This document shows positions 1 through 10,134 of a DNA stretch of 64,000 bases, piece after piece. Where the stretch lies: the NCBI RefSeq assembly GCF_002158995.1, contig NZ_LOHF01000002.1:388866-452865 (forward strand), written 5' to 3'. This DNA comes from Pseudomonas caspiana (lineage in GTDB: Bacteria > Pseudomonadota > Gammaproteobacteria > Pseudomonadales > Pseudomonadaceae). How positions within the stretch are numbered: position 1 is the first letter of the stretch; the number at the start of each line of letters is the position of its first letter. The notes beneath the pieces are model-generated. The model worked only from the letters and a program-made list of their open reading frames with translations. It made no database searches and was not told where the DNA came from. Position numbers and translations under genes: made by a program.

Positions 1-2990
1 GTTTTCAGGCCTTCAGCAAGCTGACTATTCGTCAGTATCCGCAGATGGAAAATGCCCTGATTACCGTCACCACAGCCTATCCTGGTGCCAATGCCGAAAC
101 CATTCAGGGCTACATCACTCAACCCTTGCAGCAAAGCCTGGCCAGCGCCGAAGGCATTGACTACATGACCTCGGTGAGTCGCCAGAATTTTTCAGTGATT
201 TCAATCTATGCGCGTATTGGTGCGGACAGCGACCGGCTGTTCACCGAATTGCTGGCTAAAGCCAACGAGGTAAAAAACAAGCTACCGCAGGACTCCGAAG
301 ATCCGGTATTGAGCAAGGAAGCCGCCGATGCTTCTGCCCTGATGTATGTCAGCTTCTACAGCTCGGAACTGAGCAACCCGCAAATCACAGACTATCTGTC
401 GCGCGTCATACAGCCCAAGCTGGCCACACTGCCTGGTATGGCGGAAGCGCAAATCCTCGGTAATCAGGTGTTCGCCATGCGCCTATGGCTGGACCCGGTA
501 CGCCTGGCCGGCTTTGGCCTGACCGCTGCAGACGTGACCAATGCCGTACGACGCTACAACTTTCTGGCCGCTGCCGGGGAAGTCAAAGGCGAATACGTGG
601 TCACCAGCATCAACGCGACCACCGAGCTGAAATCCGCTGAAGCTTTCGCCGCCATTCCGCTCAAGACGGCGGGCGACAGCCGGGTTCTGCTGGGGGACGT
701 AGCCCGAGTGGAAATGGGGGCGGAAAACTACGACACCGTCAGCTCATTCGATGGCACACCGTCGGTTTATATCGGTATCAAAGGCACGCCCAGCTCTAAC
801 CCTCTGGATGTGATCAAAGAGGTGCGGCGCATCATGCCTGAGCTGGAAAGCCAGCTCCCGCCCAACCTGAAAGTCTCCATTGCCTATGACGCAACACTCT
901 TCATTCAGGCGTCAATCAATGAGGTCGTCAAAACCCTGATCGAAGCGGTATTGATCGTCATCGTGGTGGTTTTCCTGTTTTTGGGCGCGCTGCGCTCGGT
1001 GATGATTCCCGTCATCACCATTCCACTATCTATGATCGGCGTGCTGTTCTTCATGCAGCTGATGGGCTATTCCATCAACCTGCTGACTCTGCTGGCGATG
1101 GTATTGGCAATCGGATTGGTAGTGGACGATGCGATTGTCGTCGTAGAAAACATTCACCGGCACATCGAAGAAGGTAAAACGCCCTTTGACGCCGCGATTG
1201 AAGGCGCCAGAGAGATCGCCATGCCAGTCGTGTCGATGACCATTACCCTCGCGGCAGTTTATGCCCCTATTGGCTTTCTGGAAGGATTGACGGGGGCACT
1301 GTTCAAGGAGTTTGCGCTGACGCTGGCCGGAGCGGTGGTGATTTCTGGCGTGGTTGCCCTCACCCTGTCGCCGATGATGTGCGCCCTGTTATTAAGACAT
1401 GACGCGAACCCCAGCGGTCTGGCGCACAAACTCGACCGCGCATTCGACGGACTCAAGCGACGCTACCAGCGCATGCTGCACGGCACACTGAATACCAGGC
1501 CGGTAGTGCTAGTGTTCGCAGTCACCGTGCTGTGCCTGATTCCAGTACTACTCAAGTTCACCAAATCGGAGCTGGCGCCAGACGAGGATCAGGGCATCAT
1601 TTTCATGATGGCGACGTCGCCACAGCCGACCAACCTCAACTACATCAACCGGTATACCGACGAGTTCATCAAGATATTCAAGGAGTTCCCCGAGTATTAC
1701 TCATCGTTTCAGATCAATGGATTCAATGGTGTTCAGACCGGTATCGGCGGTTTCCTGCTCAAACCCTGGGACGAACGCAGTCGCACTCAGATGGAAATAC
1801 TCCCCGAGGTCCAGGCGCGGCTGGCGCAGATCAGCGGTTTGCAGATTTTCGGCTTCAACTTACCGTCGCTCCCTGGCACCGGTGAAGGCTTGCCCTTCCA
1901 GTTCGTGGTGAATACGGCCAACGACTATGCGTCGTTGTTGCAGGTAGCTGAACGGATCAAGGCGCGAGCCGCCGAGTCCGGCAAGTTTGCGTTCCTTGAC
2001 ATCGACCTGGCCTTTGACAAACCCGAAGTCGTCGTCGACATCGACCGCGCTAAAGCCGCGCAAATGGGCGTCTCCATGCAGGATCTGGGCGGCACGCTGG
2101 CCACGCTTCTGGGCGAACAGGAGATCAATCGGTTTACCATCGAAGGGCGCAGTTACAAGGTCATCGCTCAGGTCGAGCGCCCTTACCGGGATAACCCCGG
2201 CTGGCTCAATAACTATTACGTGAAGAACAGCGACGGCCAGCTACTGGCCCTTTCTACGCTCATTAAAGTGACCGACCGCGCGCGACCTCGCCAATTGAAT
2301 CAATTCCAGCAACTGAACTCGGCGATTATTCAGGGATTCCCGATCGTCAGCATGGGAGAAGCCATCGAAACCGTGCGGCAGATCGCCAGTGAAGAAGCTC
2401 CGGCTGGCTATGCCTATGACTACGCAGGCGCCTCCCGGCAGTACGTTCAGGAAGGCAGTGCGCTGTGGGTGACTTTCGCCATGGCACTGGCGATTATTTT
2501 CCTGGTATTGGCCGCACAGTTTGAGAGCTTTCGCGACCCGCTGGTAATTCTGGTCACGGTTCCGCTGTCGATTTGCGGAGCGTTGGTTCCGTTGTTCCTG
2601 GGTTTGTCGAGCATGAATATCTACACCCAGGTGGGGCTGGTGACGCTGATAGGTCTCATCAGCAAGCACGGCATTCTGATTGTAGAGTTCGCCAACCAGC
2701 TACGACGAGAAAAGGGCCTGTCGGTGCGTGAGGCCGTAGAAGAAGCAGCGGCCATTCGTCTGCGTCCGGTATTGATGACGACAGCGGCAATGGTCTTTGG
2801 CATGGTGCCATTGATCCTCGCAACGGGCGCTGGCGCCGTTAGCCGCTTCGATATCGGTATGGTCATCGCTACCGGCATGTCGGTCGGGACGTTATTTACG
2901 TTATTCGTACTGCCCTGCGTCTACACCCTGCTCGCGGCACCTGATAAAAAACCTGCCGCAAGTCCGGATCCTGAACCGCACCCTGGCTGA
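1..2990 (+). CDS. mexW: RND multidrug efflux permease, MexW-like (5' end outside window)
   Basis: Inner-membrane proton/drug antiporter of the HAE1 RND family, which works with a periplasmic adaptor and an outer-membrane channel. The reading frame is already open at base 3 and about 995 residues are present, so only some 20-30 N-terminal residues are missing. The TM4 proton-relay pair is visible in VVDDAIVVVENIH, and the TM10 lysine in LIGLISKHGILIVEFANQL. Two large periplasmic loops and a hydrophobic C-terminal half fit the family. The MexW assignment rests on synteny, because in P. aeruginosa mexVW lies next to the inaA-colRS region. Other RND permeases are not excluded by sequence alone. 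The adaptor gene (mexV) would lie to the left of the window. Confidence 0.88.
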   Translation, partial: FQAFSKLTIRQYPQMENALITVTTAYPGANAETIQGYITQPLQQSLASAEGIDYMTSVSRQNFSVISIYARIGADSDRLFTELLAKANEVKNKLPQDSEDPVLSKEAADASALMYVSFYSSELSNPQITDYLSRVIQPKLATLPGMAEAQILGNQVFAMRLWLDPVRLAGFGLTAADVTNAVRRYNFLAAAGEVKGEYVVTSINATTELKSAEAFAAIPLKTAGDSRVLLGDVARVEMGAENYDTVSSFDGTPSVYIGIKGTPSSNPLDVIKEVRRIMPELESQLPPNLKVSIAYDATLFIQASINEVVKTLIEAVLIVIVVVFLFLGALRSVMIPVITIPLSMIGVLFFMQLMGYSINLLTLLAMVLAIGLVVDDAIVVVENIHRHIEEGKTPFDAAIEGAREIAMPVVSMTITLAAVYAPIGFLEGLTGALFKEFALTLAGAVVISGVVALTLSPMMCALLLRHDANPSGLAHKLDRAFDGLKRRYQRMLHGTLNTRPVVLVFAVTVLCLIPVLLKFTKSELAPDEDQGIIFMMATSPQPTNLNYINRYTDEFIKIFKEFPEYYSSFQINGFNGVQTGIGGFLLKPWDERSRTQMEILPEVQARLAQISGLQIFGFNLPSLPGTGEGLPFQFVVNTANDYASLLQVAERIKARAAESGKFAFLDIDLAFDKPEVVVDIDRAKAAQMGVSMQDLGGTLATLLGEQEINRFTIEGRSYKVIAQVERPYRDNPGWLNNYYVKNSDGQLLALSTLIKVTDRARPRQLNQFQQLNSAIIQGFPIVSMGEAIETVRQIASEEAPAGYAYDYAGASRQYVQEGSALWVTFAMALAIIFLVLAAQFESFRDPLVILVTVPLSICGALVPLFLGLSSMNIYTQVGLVTLIGLISKHGILIVEFANQLRREKGLSVREAVEEAAAIRLRPVLMTTAAMVFGMVPLILATGAGAVSRFDIGMVIATGMSVGTLFTLFVLPCVYTLLAAPDKKPAASPDPEPHPG

Positions 2991-3004
2991 GCTCCGCACA
3001 CAAC

Positions 3005-3026
3005 AAGGCCCCAATAAAGGGGCCTT
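3005..3026 (+). terminator. Terminator hairpin after mexW
   Basis: Perfect 8-bp stem AAGGCCCC/GGGGCCTT with a 6-nt AATAAA loop, 15 nt after the mexW stop. The tract downstream on the plus strand is not T-rich. It lies between convergent genes and may serve both. Confidence 0.6.
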
Positions 3027-3054
3027 AAAGTCGACACGTCACGAGCGGGGAACG

Positions 3055-3282
3055 CTATCGAGCCGTTCCCGAGCCTTGCGCTAATCCGAACATCAGCAGT
3101 AACAGATCATGACTGGGGCTGACCACCTCATGAGTTCTCGCTACTCGCGGTAATGGGCAATGTCCCTCGCCATGCAACGCGCTTAAAACCTTTGTTCCAG
3201 GTTCAACCCAAGCGGCCATGGCGGCGGAAGTAACCACCAGCGCACCTAGAATGAACAAACCTCGTGCCAGTTCTAGTTTCAT
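3055..3282 (-). CDS. Small exported protein of unknown function (PA4377-like)
   Basis: 75-residue protein. The first 22 residues form a Sec-type signal (basic start, hydrophobic core, AMA-AW junction); the remainder includes a short mature part starting WVEPGTKVLSALHG. The start at 3282 was chosen because its ATG shares one base with the stop of the upstream inaA-like gene (TAATG), a sign of translational coupling; a longer open frame upstream lies inside inaA. It is the last gene of the methyltransferase-inaA operon, whose P. putida counterpart (PP0903-PP0905) is reported to be ColR-controlled. No recognised domain, so function is unknown; envelope location is inferred from the signal peptide. 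Confidence 0.7.
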   Translation of the reverse strand: MKLELARGLFILGALVVTSAAMAAWVEPGTKVLSALHGEGHCPLPRVARTHEVVSPSHDLLLLMFGLAQGSGTAR

Positions 3283-3998
3283 TAGTCTAAACCCTTGATA
3301 GCGCTGCCAAACGCCGTCTGGTAAAAGTAGACCAACTTCTGCCAATCTGTTGATGTGAACGACGAGTGGCGACGCAATTGTCTGAGGTCATGACGAGCGG
3401 CAGCTACCGCGCTCAAACGGCGTCGACATTTTTCCAGATCAAGCAGCGCCACTTCAGCCTTGGCATCGGCACCGTCTCCAACGACGCGAATAAATACGTG
3501 TTTGATATAGAGACAGCCATGCTGCCAGCGTCCCAAGTGCATACGTGCCAGGTTGGCCGCCAGTTCCTGAAGCAATTGATCATGCAGCGCTTCACCATGG
3601 TGCTCGCGCCCACCGGCGGCGTACCAGGTTTGAATCTCCACAAATCCATCCAGAGCAGCAGTCACCAGTAGCGCGCGCCACTCATGGCTTGCATCGTATT
3701 GCGCGCCGCAGTAGATCAGCTCAGGCACATTGACATTGAGTCGGCTCAAACCCTCGATAGCGTCACGCTCGCGCAGCACTGTCGGCCGCCCAAGCGGGTG
3801 CAGCCAACTGCGATAGGTATGCCCAACCTGCCGTTTGATATAGGTCAGACGGCCATCTTCAGTTAATACCCGCTGCACGCCGCTCTCGCCGCCGCGACGC
3901 TGGTTGGGCTCTTCGACCCATTCTCCATGTTGCGCCCAGAAGTGATCAAAGCGCTCGTCCTTTGAAATTGTGGGCTCCACAGAAGCTTGCATGCCCAT
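3282..3998 (-). CDS. inaA: InaA-like lipopolysaccharide kinase-family protein
   Basis: 238 residues of the Kdo/WaaP-like kinase superfamily, whose members phosphorylate LPS core sugars or resemble such kinases. A kinase-like core is visible: a lysine strand (YIKRQV), a loop LARMHLGRWQHGCLYIKHVF that stands where the catalytic HGD-type motif is found in this superfamily, and VALLDLEKCRR as the DFG-like metal site. The start at 3998 has AGAGGT at suitable spacing and lies 4 nt after the methyltransferase stop. The longer open frame upstream overlaps that gene and is rejected. The operon position behind a ColR-box match fits a role in envelope maintenance. The substrate is unknown. Confidence 0.78.
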   Translation of the reverse strand: MGMQASVEPTISKDERFDHFWAQHGEWVEEPNQRRGGESGVQRVLTEDGRLTYIKRQVGHTYRSWLHPLGRPTVLRERDAIEGLSRLNVNVPELIYCGAQYDASHEWRALLVTAALDGFVEIQTWYAAGGREHHGEALHDQLLQELAANLARMHLGRWQHGCLYIKHVFIRVVGDGADAKAEVALLDLEKCRRRLSAVAAARHDLRQLRRHSSFTSTDWQKLVYFYQTAFGSAIKGLD

Positions 3999-4002
3999 CT
4001 CG

Positions 4003-4683
4003 TTACCTCTTACGCAATAAATAAACCCGCCACATGGCATACATCGGTAAAAAATCCAGTCTCTCTTGAATACGAAAACCTGCCTGCTCAAACTCAGCCT
4101 CGACAGTAGCGGCCGGTAACACAAAGCGATTTTGGTAACTTTCCTGCCCATTTTTCGCTCGCCGCTGCTGATCAAGGCGCTTGCGTTTCCATGCCTTGAA
4201 ATTGCCATCGACCCAAAGCGAAATGATCACACTGTCACGTGTAACACGCTGAAACTCCTTTAACAGAGCGCGGCGATGATCGGCCTGGCCGACGTGGTGC
4301 AGCAGTCGCATACAGAAAATGCTGTCCACGGCGTTATCGGGTAGATCTATGTCGAACGCAGATGTCTGCAAGGGTTGTACCCTTTTCACCACTTCTGCTG
4401 GCTGAGCAGCACAAGCGGTCTTGAGCATGTCTGCCGAGTTGTCCGCACCGATGATCATCCGGTTCGATTTTTCTGCCAGTAATGGCCAGAAACGACCTGC
4501 ACCACAGGGCAGATCAAGCACTAACCCGGGGTCACCTGCACGATGCAAAGCGGTCCTTGCCATTTGTTCATCGCGCCAATGAGACAAGCGACGGGACAGA
4601 TTGTCCTTATGTTTTTGCAAATATTGTTGGGCATGCTTCTGGTCGTACTTGCGTGAAAACTCAAGCTCGATTCGCTCGCTCAT
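4003..4683 (-). CDS. Class I SAM-dependent methyltransferase (PA4379-like)
   Basis: 226 residues. The SAM-binding motif I is VLDLPCGAGRFW, followed by a motif with the acidic ribose-binding residue (IIGADNSADML) and the post-I stretch DSIFCMRLLHHVG typical of UbiE-like Rossmann methyltransferases. The N-terminal part is rich in charged residues and has no signal peptide, so it is cytoplasmic. The ATG at 4683 is preferred over a GTG nine bases upstream because AGGAG sits 8 nt from the ATG and touches the GTG. First gene of an operon with the InaA-like kinase and a small exported protein. The methyl acceptor is unknown; context suggests LPS or another envelope component. Confidence 0.75.
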   Translation of the reverse strand: MSERIELEFSRKYDQKHAQQYLQKHKDNLSRRLSHWRDEQMARTALHRAGDPGLVLDLPCGAGRFWPLLAEKSNRMIIGADNSADMLKTACAAQPAEVVKRVQPLQTSAFDIDLPDNAVDSIFCMRLLHHVGQADHRRALLKEFQRVTRDSVIISLWVDGNFKAWKRKRLDQQRRAKNGQESYQNRFVLPAATVEAEFEQAGFRIQERLDFLPMYAMWRVYLLRKR

Positions 4684-4751
4684 GGGGGGCACTCCTGATC
4701 TCGATGCCGGCCAAGATAGAGAGCACGCTGTGATCTTCAGGTCATGCTTAT

Positions 4752-4767
4752 GTGAAAAAAGTGTTGA
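4752..4767 (-). promoter_or_regulatory. Predicted ColR-binding box
   Basis: On the minus strand the 16-mer TCAACACTTTTTTCAC fits every position of the P. putida ColR consensus as I recall it, YYNASNNYTTTTTSAC. It ends 69 nt upstream of the methyltransferase ATG, the first gene of the operon that lies beside colRS and is a ColR target in P. putida. The box is read directly; its function is inferred. Confidence 0.6.
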
Positions 4768-4895
4768 CGGAATATTCAGATGTTTCCAGATGCGTCAATG
4801 ACTTAGCCGCCTTGGTGATGCGTGATTATGGATGTGTCAGATTTGTCTCGGGACCGAAACAAAGAGAGGTACGACAGTGATGGCTTTATCTTTCG

Positions 4896-6176
4896 TTACT
4901 TCTTGAGCTTCACACTAAAACGACAACCGTTGGGCTCCATCGGGCTCAAACTGACGCTCCAGCCCTGGTTCTCGCAGATACGCTGAACCAGCGAAAGCCC
5001 CAGACCCAGACCTTCGCCACGCTGCTCGTTGCCTCTTACAAAGGGCTCGAACATCGCTTCGCGCTTTTCTTCCGGGATGCCGACACCGCTGTCCTCCACC
5101 AAAAAACCTTCTTGCTGCAACGTCAGGGTGATAAATCCCTGATCGGTGTAGTGCAAGGCATTGCGCAGCAGGTTGCCCATTACTGCGTGCAGAAAAGTGG
5201 AGTTGTAGAGGGTTCTCGAAGGTTCGTTCAAACCGACCGAGCGAACGGTCAGTTGCAGACCTTTGCTTTCAATGGGTGCGCGCCAAAGTGCGATCAGGTC
5301 TTCTGCAACGCTCTCCAAAGACACCTTGGGGACCATGTTGGCGTCTTCACGTTGCGTGCGGGCCAGCATGAGAAAGGTCTGTACAAGGTCACGCATTTCT
5401 TCACAGGCCCGGGCAATCCGCTCGACCTGCGCCCTGGCCCGGCTATCCAAAGCCGGGTTAGCCAGCAGCAACTCACAGGAACTGGCCAGCACCATCAGCG
5501 GGGTTCGCAGTTCATGGCTAACGTCGCTCGTAAACATGCGCTCGCGGGTCAATGCCTGACGCAGGCGCCCTAGCGTCGCATCGAATGCCACAGCCAGCTC
5601 ACCCACTTCGTCAGCCGCGTAGTCAGGTGCCAATGGTGGCGCCAGCCCGAGTAATTGATCGCGGTGGCGTACTTGCCGGGCCAGTCGCACCACAGGCGCC
5701 ATGACCCGCCGAGCCAGCACCCATCCCAGGAACACCGCCAGCCCCAAAGCAAGCACGAACCCCACCAGCACTACCGCAAACAAGACCCGCTCGCGCTCTT
5801 CAAAATCGCTCTGGTCCTGGAGTAATGCATAACGCCGACCGTCTACTACTTCAACCATGGCGTGATAGGACAGCGGGCCCCGAAAGACTTCATGGAAGCC
5901 TGGCTCGAGATGCCGGAGGTCGCTGGGCAGATCGAAGTCTCCCGGGCCGCCGCTGAAATAGAACAGCTGATCCGGCTCCGGACGGTGACTCCAGTCACTG
6001 ACACTGTCGAGCAGCAGCAACCGGTTCAGATCACCACCCAAGCCGGCAGATATCAGTTTTTCTTCCACGAGGTGGACCGTCGCGACGATCCCCATGGCAA
6101 ACGAGCCTGCCACCAGTGCGCTCATCAACGCGAAGGCGATGATGATGCGTTGGGCAAGACTCTGTTTAAACTCCAT
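4896..6176 (-). CDS. colS: ColS sensor histidine kinase
   Basis: 426-residue inner-membrane sensor of the ColRS system, which protects membrane integrity and responds to excess zinc and iron in P. putida. Order: TM1 (about 10-35), a roughly 95-residue periplasmic loop, TM2 (about 131-153), HAMP, HisKA with phospho-acceptor H221 in SDVSHELRTPLM, then HATPase with G boxes. The loop carries E126-E127-R128-E129, an ExxE pattern at the place of the metal-sensing ExxE reported for P. putida ColS, and E96 nearby. The start at 6176 overlaps the colR end by 11 nt. No terminator is evident after it. Confidence 0.92.
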   Translation of the reverse strand: MEFKQSLAQRIIIAFALMSALVAGSFAMGIVATVHLVEEKLISAGLGGDLNRLLLLDSVSDWSHRPEPDQLFYFSGGPGDFDLPSDLRHLEPGFHEVFRGPLSYHAMVEVVDGRRYALLQDQSDFEERERVLFAVVLVGFVLALGLAVFLGWVLARRVMAPVVRLARQVRHRDQLLGLAPPLAPDYAADEVGELAVAFDATLGRLRQALTRERMFTSDVSHELRTPLMVLASSCELLLANPALDSRARAQVERIARACEEMRDLVQTFLMLARTQREDANMVPKVSLESVAEDLIALWRAPIESKGLQLTVRSVGLNEPSRTLYNSTFLHAVMGNLLRNALHYTDQGFITLTLQQEGFLVEDSGVGIPEEKREAMFEPFVRGNEQRGEGLGLGLSLVQRICENQGWSVSLSPMEPNGCRFSVKLKK

Positions 6177-6849
6177 CCCGGCCCTCGGCCAGACGGTAAC
6201 CGACACCATGTACGGTTTGCAGCAATGGTTTGTCGAAAGGCTTGTCAATCACCTGGCGCAGTTGGTGAACGTGGCTGCGCAGGCTGTCGCTATCAGGGCA
6301 GTCATCACCCCACAACGCCTCTTCCAGGACCTCGCGACGCAATACATGAGGGCTTTTCTGCATCAATACGGCAAGCAGTTTGAGACCGACCGGGTTGAGC
6401 TTGAGCATACGACCTTCACGGGTTACCTCCAGCGTGTCGAGGTCGTAAACCAGTTCGGCGACTTGCAAAGTGCGTCGGCCGCCACCCTGAGCGCGGCGCA
6501 ATACTGCTTCAATACGAGCTGCCAGCTCGGACAGGGCGAAGGGTTTGAGCAGGTAGTCGTCAGCGCCGGAGCGGAAGCCTTGCAGGCGATCATCCAGTTG
6601 GTCACGGGCGGTCAGCATGATGACCGGTGTGTCGCGGCGGGCGTCTTCTCGTAGTCGCTTGCACAGCGTGTAGCCATCGATGCCGGGTAGCATGATGTCG
6701 AGCACGATGAGGTCGTAATGTTCGGTTGCCGCCAGATGCAATCCGGAGAGGCCATCCTGCGCACAATCGACGGTATAGCCTTTCATGCCCAGATAATCGG
6801 CAAGGTTGGCCAGGATGTCCCGGTTGTCTTCCACAAGAAGAATTCGCAT
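6166..6849 (-). CDS. colR: ColR response regulator (OmpR/PhoB type)
   Basis: 227 residues. Receiver domain with acidic pocket E7-D8, phospho-acceptor D51 in IVLDIMLPG, switch T and K (MLTARDQ; LLKPFA), then a winged-helix DNA-binding domain ending in a typical VHGVGYRL hairpin. The ATG at 6849 has GGAGGG 7 nt upstream; a long in-frame extension upstream runs through a repeat element and is rejected. Partner of ColS, cotranscribed and overlapping. A predicted binding box lies upstream of the neighbouring methyltransferase operon. Confidence 0.94.
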   Translation of the reverse strand: MRILLVEDNRDILANLADYLGMKGYTVDCAQDGLSGLHLAATEHYDLIVLDIMLPGIDGYTLCKRLREDARRDTPVIMLTARDQLDDRLQGFRSGADDYLLKPFALSELAARIEAVLRRAQGGGRRTLQVAELVYDLDTLEVTREGRMLKLNPVGLKLLAVLMQKSPHVLRREVLEEALWGDDCPDSDSLRSHVHQLRQVIDKPFDKPLLQTVHGVGYRLAEGRDGV

Positions 6850-7273
6850 GTGCACGCCCTCCATCAGCAATAGGCTGGCGCAGCTTAAGGCCAATAGGGG
6901 GCAAGAGCCAGAGGCAGATGAGCTTACTTGAGGTGAGCTTGATATTGAGTGAAGCCAACAACATTCTGGGGGCTGCTTATTTTTGGTTTCGCCCTTACGG
7001 TCGACCCCCTTTGTTTCGGCAAAGGGGGGAAACCATTTATCGCTGACGTACGGCCCCTGCTGCGCAGGGGTACCTTCGCTCCGGTGCCGTGGTGTGGGCA
7101 CGCGCCGACGGGCCATCCTTGGCCCAACGGCGCTCGCTCGGCATCCCTGCCGAGCGACCCACACCACGACACCTGCGCTCAGCCTTCCGACGCTCGTTTG
7201 GCGTTGTTCTTGAGACTTGTATGGGGCGGTAGTCTGCTGAAGGAAAAGCAAAGCAAAGGCAGGGTCCTCCCCA
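6850..7273. other. Non-coding stretch between colR and groEL with a structured element
   Basis: About 420 bases with no credible gene. Open frames here have no plausible Shine-Dalgarno or domain and cross palindromes. The colR promoter must lie at the left end, but no strong -35/-10 pair was found. The right part contains the nested hairpin element listed separately. The groEL terminator follows at 7274. Confidence 0.6.
7055..7175. repeat. Nested inverted-repeat element (suspected dispersed repeat)
   Basis: Outer arms at 7083-7098 and 7158-7173 pair over 16 nt with one mismatch. They enclose two further perfect hairpins: GGGCCA-TCCT-TGGCCC at 7110-7125, and a 9-bp stem CGCTCGGCA/TGCCGAGCG around a TCCC loop at 7135-7156. 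A small hairpin CCCCTGC/GCAGGGG lies just to the left. The result is a branched fold of about 90 nt. I believe similar sequence recurs in intergenic regions of other Pseudomonas, but only one copy is in this window. Confidence 0.5.
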
Positions 7274-7305
7274 TAAAAAAACCCCGCACAAGGCGGGGTT
7301 CTTTT
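7274..7305 (-). terminator. groEL terminator
   Basis: On the minus strand, an 8-bp stem AACCCCGC/GCGGGGTT with a 5-nt loop is followed by a run of seven T, 30 nt past the groEL stop. A strong intrinsic terminator. Confidence 0.9.
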
Positions 7306-7334
7306 ATGGGGTACAGCTAGAGGGTGAAGCTGGC

Positions 7335-8993
<1,659 letters not shown>

Positions 8994-9032
8994 TTAAATA
9001 CTTTGAGTAGTAACGGAAACTAGTGGGGTGAC

Positions 9033-9326
9033 TCAGGCTTCGACGACCGCGAGAATTTCGTTCTCGCTCATCACCAGCAGGTCTTCGCCATCTACTTTCA
9101 CAGTGTTGCTGCCGGAGTACGGGCCAAACACCACTTTGTCACCCACTTTCACGGCCAGCGCACGTACTTCGCCGTTGTCCAGCACGCGGCCGGTACCCAC
9201 AGCAATGATCTCGCCACGGTTTGGCTTCTCAGCAGCCGAACCTGGCAGAACGATACCGCCAGCAGTTTTGGATTCTTCTTCGCTGCGACGGATTACGACG
9301 CGGTCATGCAGAGGACGAAGCTTCAT
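9033..9326 (-). CDS. groES: Co-chaperonin GroES (10 kDa)
   Basis: 97 residues, the family length. Starts [14 protein letters not shown] and contains the mobile loop [20 protein letters not shown] that binds GroEL, and [18 protein letters not shown] at the C-terminus. A heptameric lid for the GroEL chamber. First gene of the operon; AGGAG precedes the ATG at 9326. Its 5' region holds a sigma-32-like promoter. Confidence 0.99.
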   Translation of the reverse strand: MKLRPLHDRVVIRRSEEESKTAGGIVLPGSAAEKPNRGEIIAVGTGRVLDNGEVRALAVKVGDKVVFGPYSGSNTVKVDGEDLLVMSENEILAVVEA

Positions 9327-9467
9327 TGTCGATCTCCTAATTATGGTTTTTGAACGGCCAGTGAATACACCGGCGGGTTAAAACATCCGGCGCTGCCGGT
9401 TACGGTTCGACGAGCGAACCGCAGAATACGGTCTGGCGAAATGGCCAGAAACCTTGCGGTGACCCAT

Positions 9468-9496
9468 ACATAAGGGCGGGCATGGTGATTACAAGG
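9468..9496 (-). promoter_or_regulatory. Possible sigma-32 promoter of groESL
   Basis: Minus strand reads CCTTGTAA, 12 nt, then CCCTTATGT, close to the heat-shock pattern CTTGAAA-N11-15-CCCCATNT. It lies about 140 nt upstream of groES. Position and match are suggestive only. Confidence 0.45.
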
Positions 9497-9543
9497 CCAG
9501 CAGTTGAATTTTTTTGTCGAGCGCTGCCACGTCATGAAACGCA

Positions 9544-9565
9544 CGCGGCACCCTAAGGTGCCGCG
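9544..9565 (-). terminator. fxsA terminator hairpin
   Basis: Perfect 9-bp stem CGCGGCACC/GGTGCCGCG with CTAA loop, 20 nt past the fxsA stop, followed on the minus strand by a short T-containing tract. Confidence 0.6.
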
Positions 9566-9585
9566 CAGCGGAGCTATGGACGGAA

Positions 9586-10068
9586 TTATTTGTCGCGATG
9601 CTCGAACTCGCCTTCGATCACATCGGGTTCGCGAGTCGGAGGATGAATCGCACCCGGACGACCCGGATCGTTACTCGCCGGCATGTCTTCTGCGAACGCA
9701 CGCTGCCGAATAGCCTGCTCTTCAGCACGCTTGCGCATGGTATTGACCAATACCCGACGCGTAATCGGCAGGAGGCAGATCACGCCAAGGATGTCGCTGA
9801 TGAAACCCGGCAACAAAAGAAGCCCGCCACCGACGGCAATCATCAGGCCTTCGAGCATCTGCTGGGCAGGCAACTCGCCACGCGACAAGCTTTCACGCGC
9901 GCGCATAGCGGTCGCAAACCCGGCGACCCGGATAACGAACAGGCCCAACAGCGAGGTCGCGACGACCATCAGGAATGTCGGAAAGAAGCCGATCGACATG
10001 CCCACCCGTACCAGAACAAACAGCTCCAATACCGGAAAAAGAAGGAACAGCAGTAGAAAAACACGCAT
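9586..10068 (-). CDS. fxsA: FxsA family membrane protein
   Basis: 160 residues. Conserved FxsA domain in the first ~125 residues with about three membrane segments (about 3-20, 26-46 and 75-95) and the conserved LLLLPGFISDILG stretch. The C-terminal ~35 residues are polar and variable. E. coli FxsA is linked to exclusion of phage T7 by F plasmid, but its cell function is unsettled. Start: ATG at 10068, with a TTG one codon upstream at 10071 that also fits the GAGG ribosome site. Sits upstream of groESL in the same direction, separated by a hairpin. Confidence 0.9.
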   Translation of the reverse strand: MRVFLLLFLLFPVLELFVLVRVGMSIGFFPTFLMVVATSLLGLFVIRVAGFATAMRARESLSRGELPAQQMLEGLMIAVGGGLLLLPGFISDILGVICLLPITRRVLVNTMRKRAEEQAIRQRAFAEDMPASNDPGRPGAIHPPTREPDVIEGEFEHRDK

Positions 10069-10134
10069 CAATTGAATTCCTCAACGCAAGAATGCCTTGC
10101 AGTAGACCCTACGTGACGTCATCAAAGCGTGAAT

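Noticed and set aside
7055..7175. CRISPR-like array
   Set aside because: Palindromes are not regularly spaced direct repeats, and no cas genes are present.
6949..7320. 123-codon open frame between colR and groEL (and overlapping ones on both strands)
   Set aside because: Crosses palindromes and the groEL terminator, composition matches a repeat, no ribosome site.
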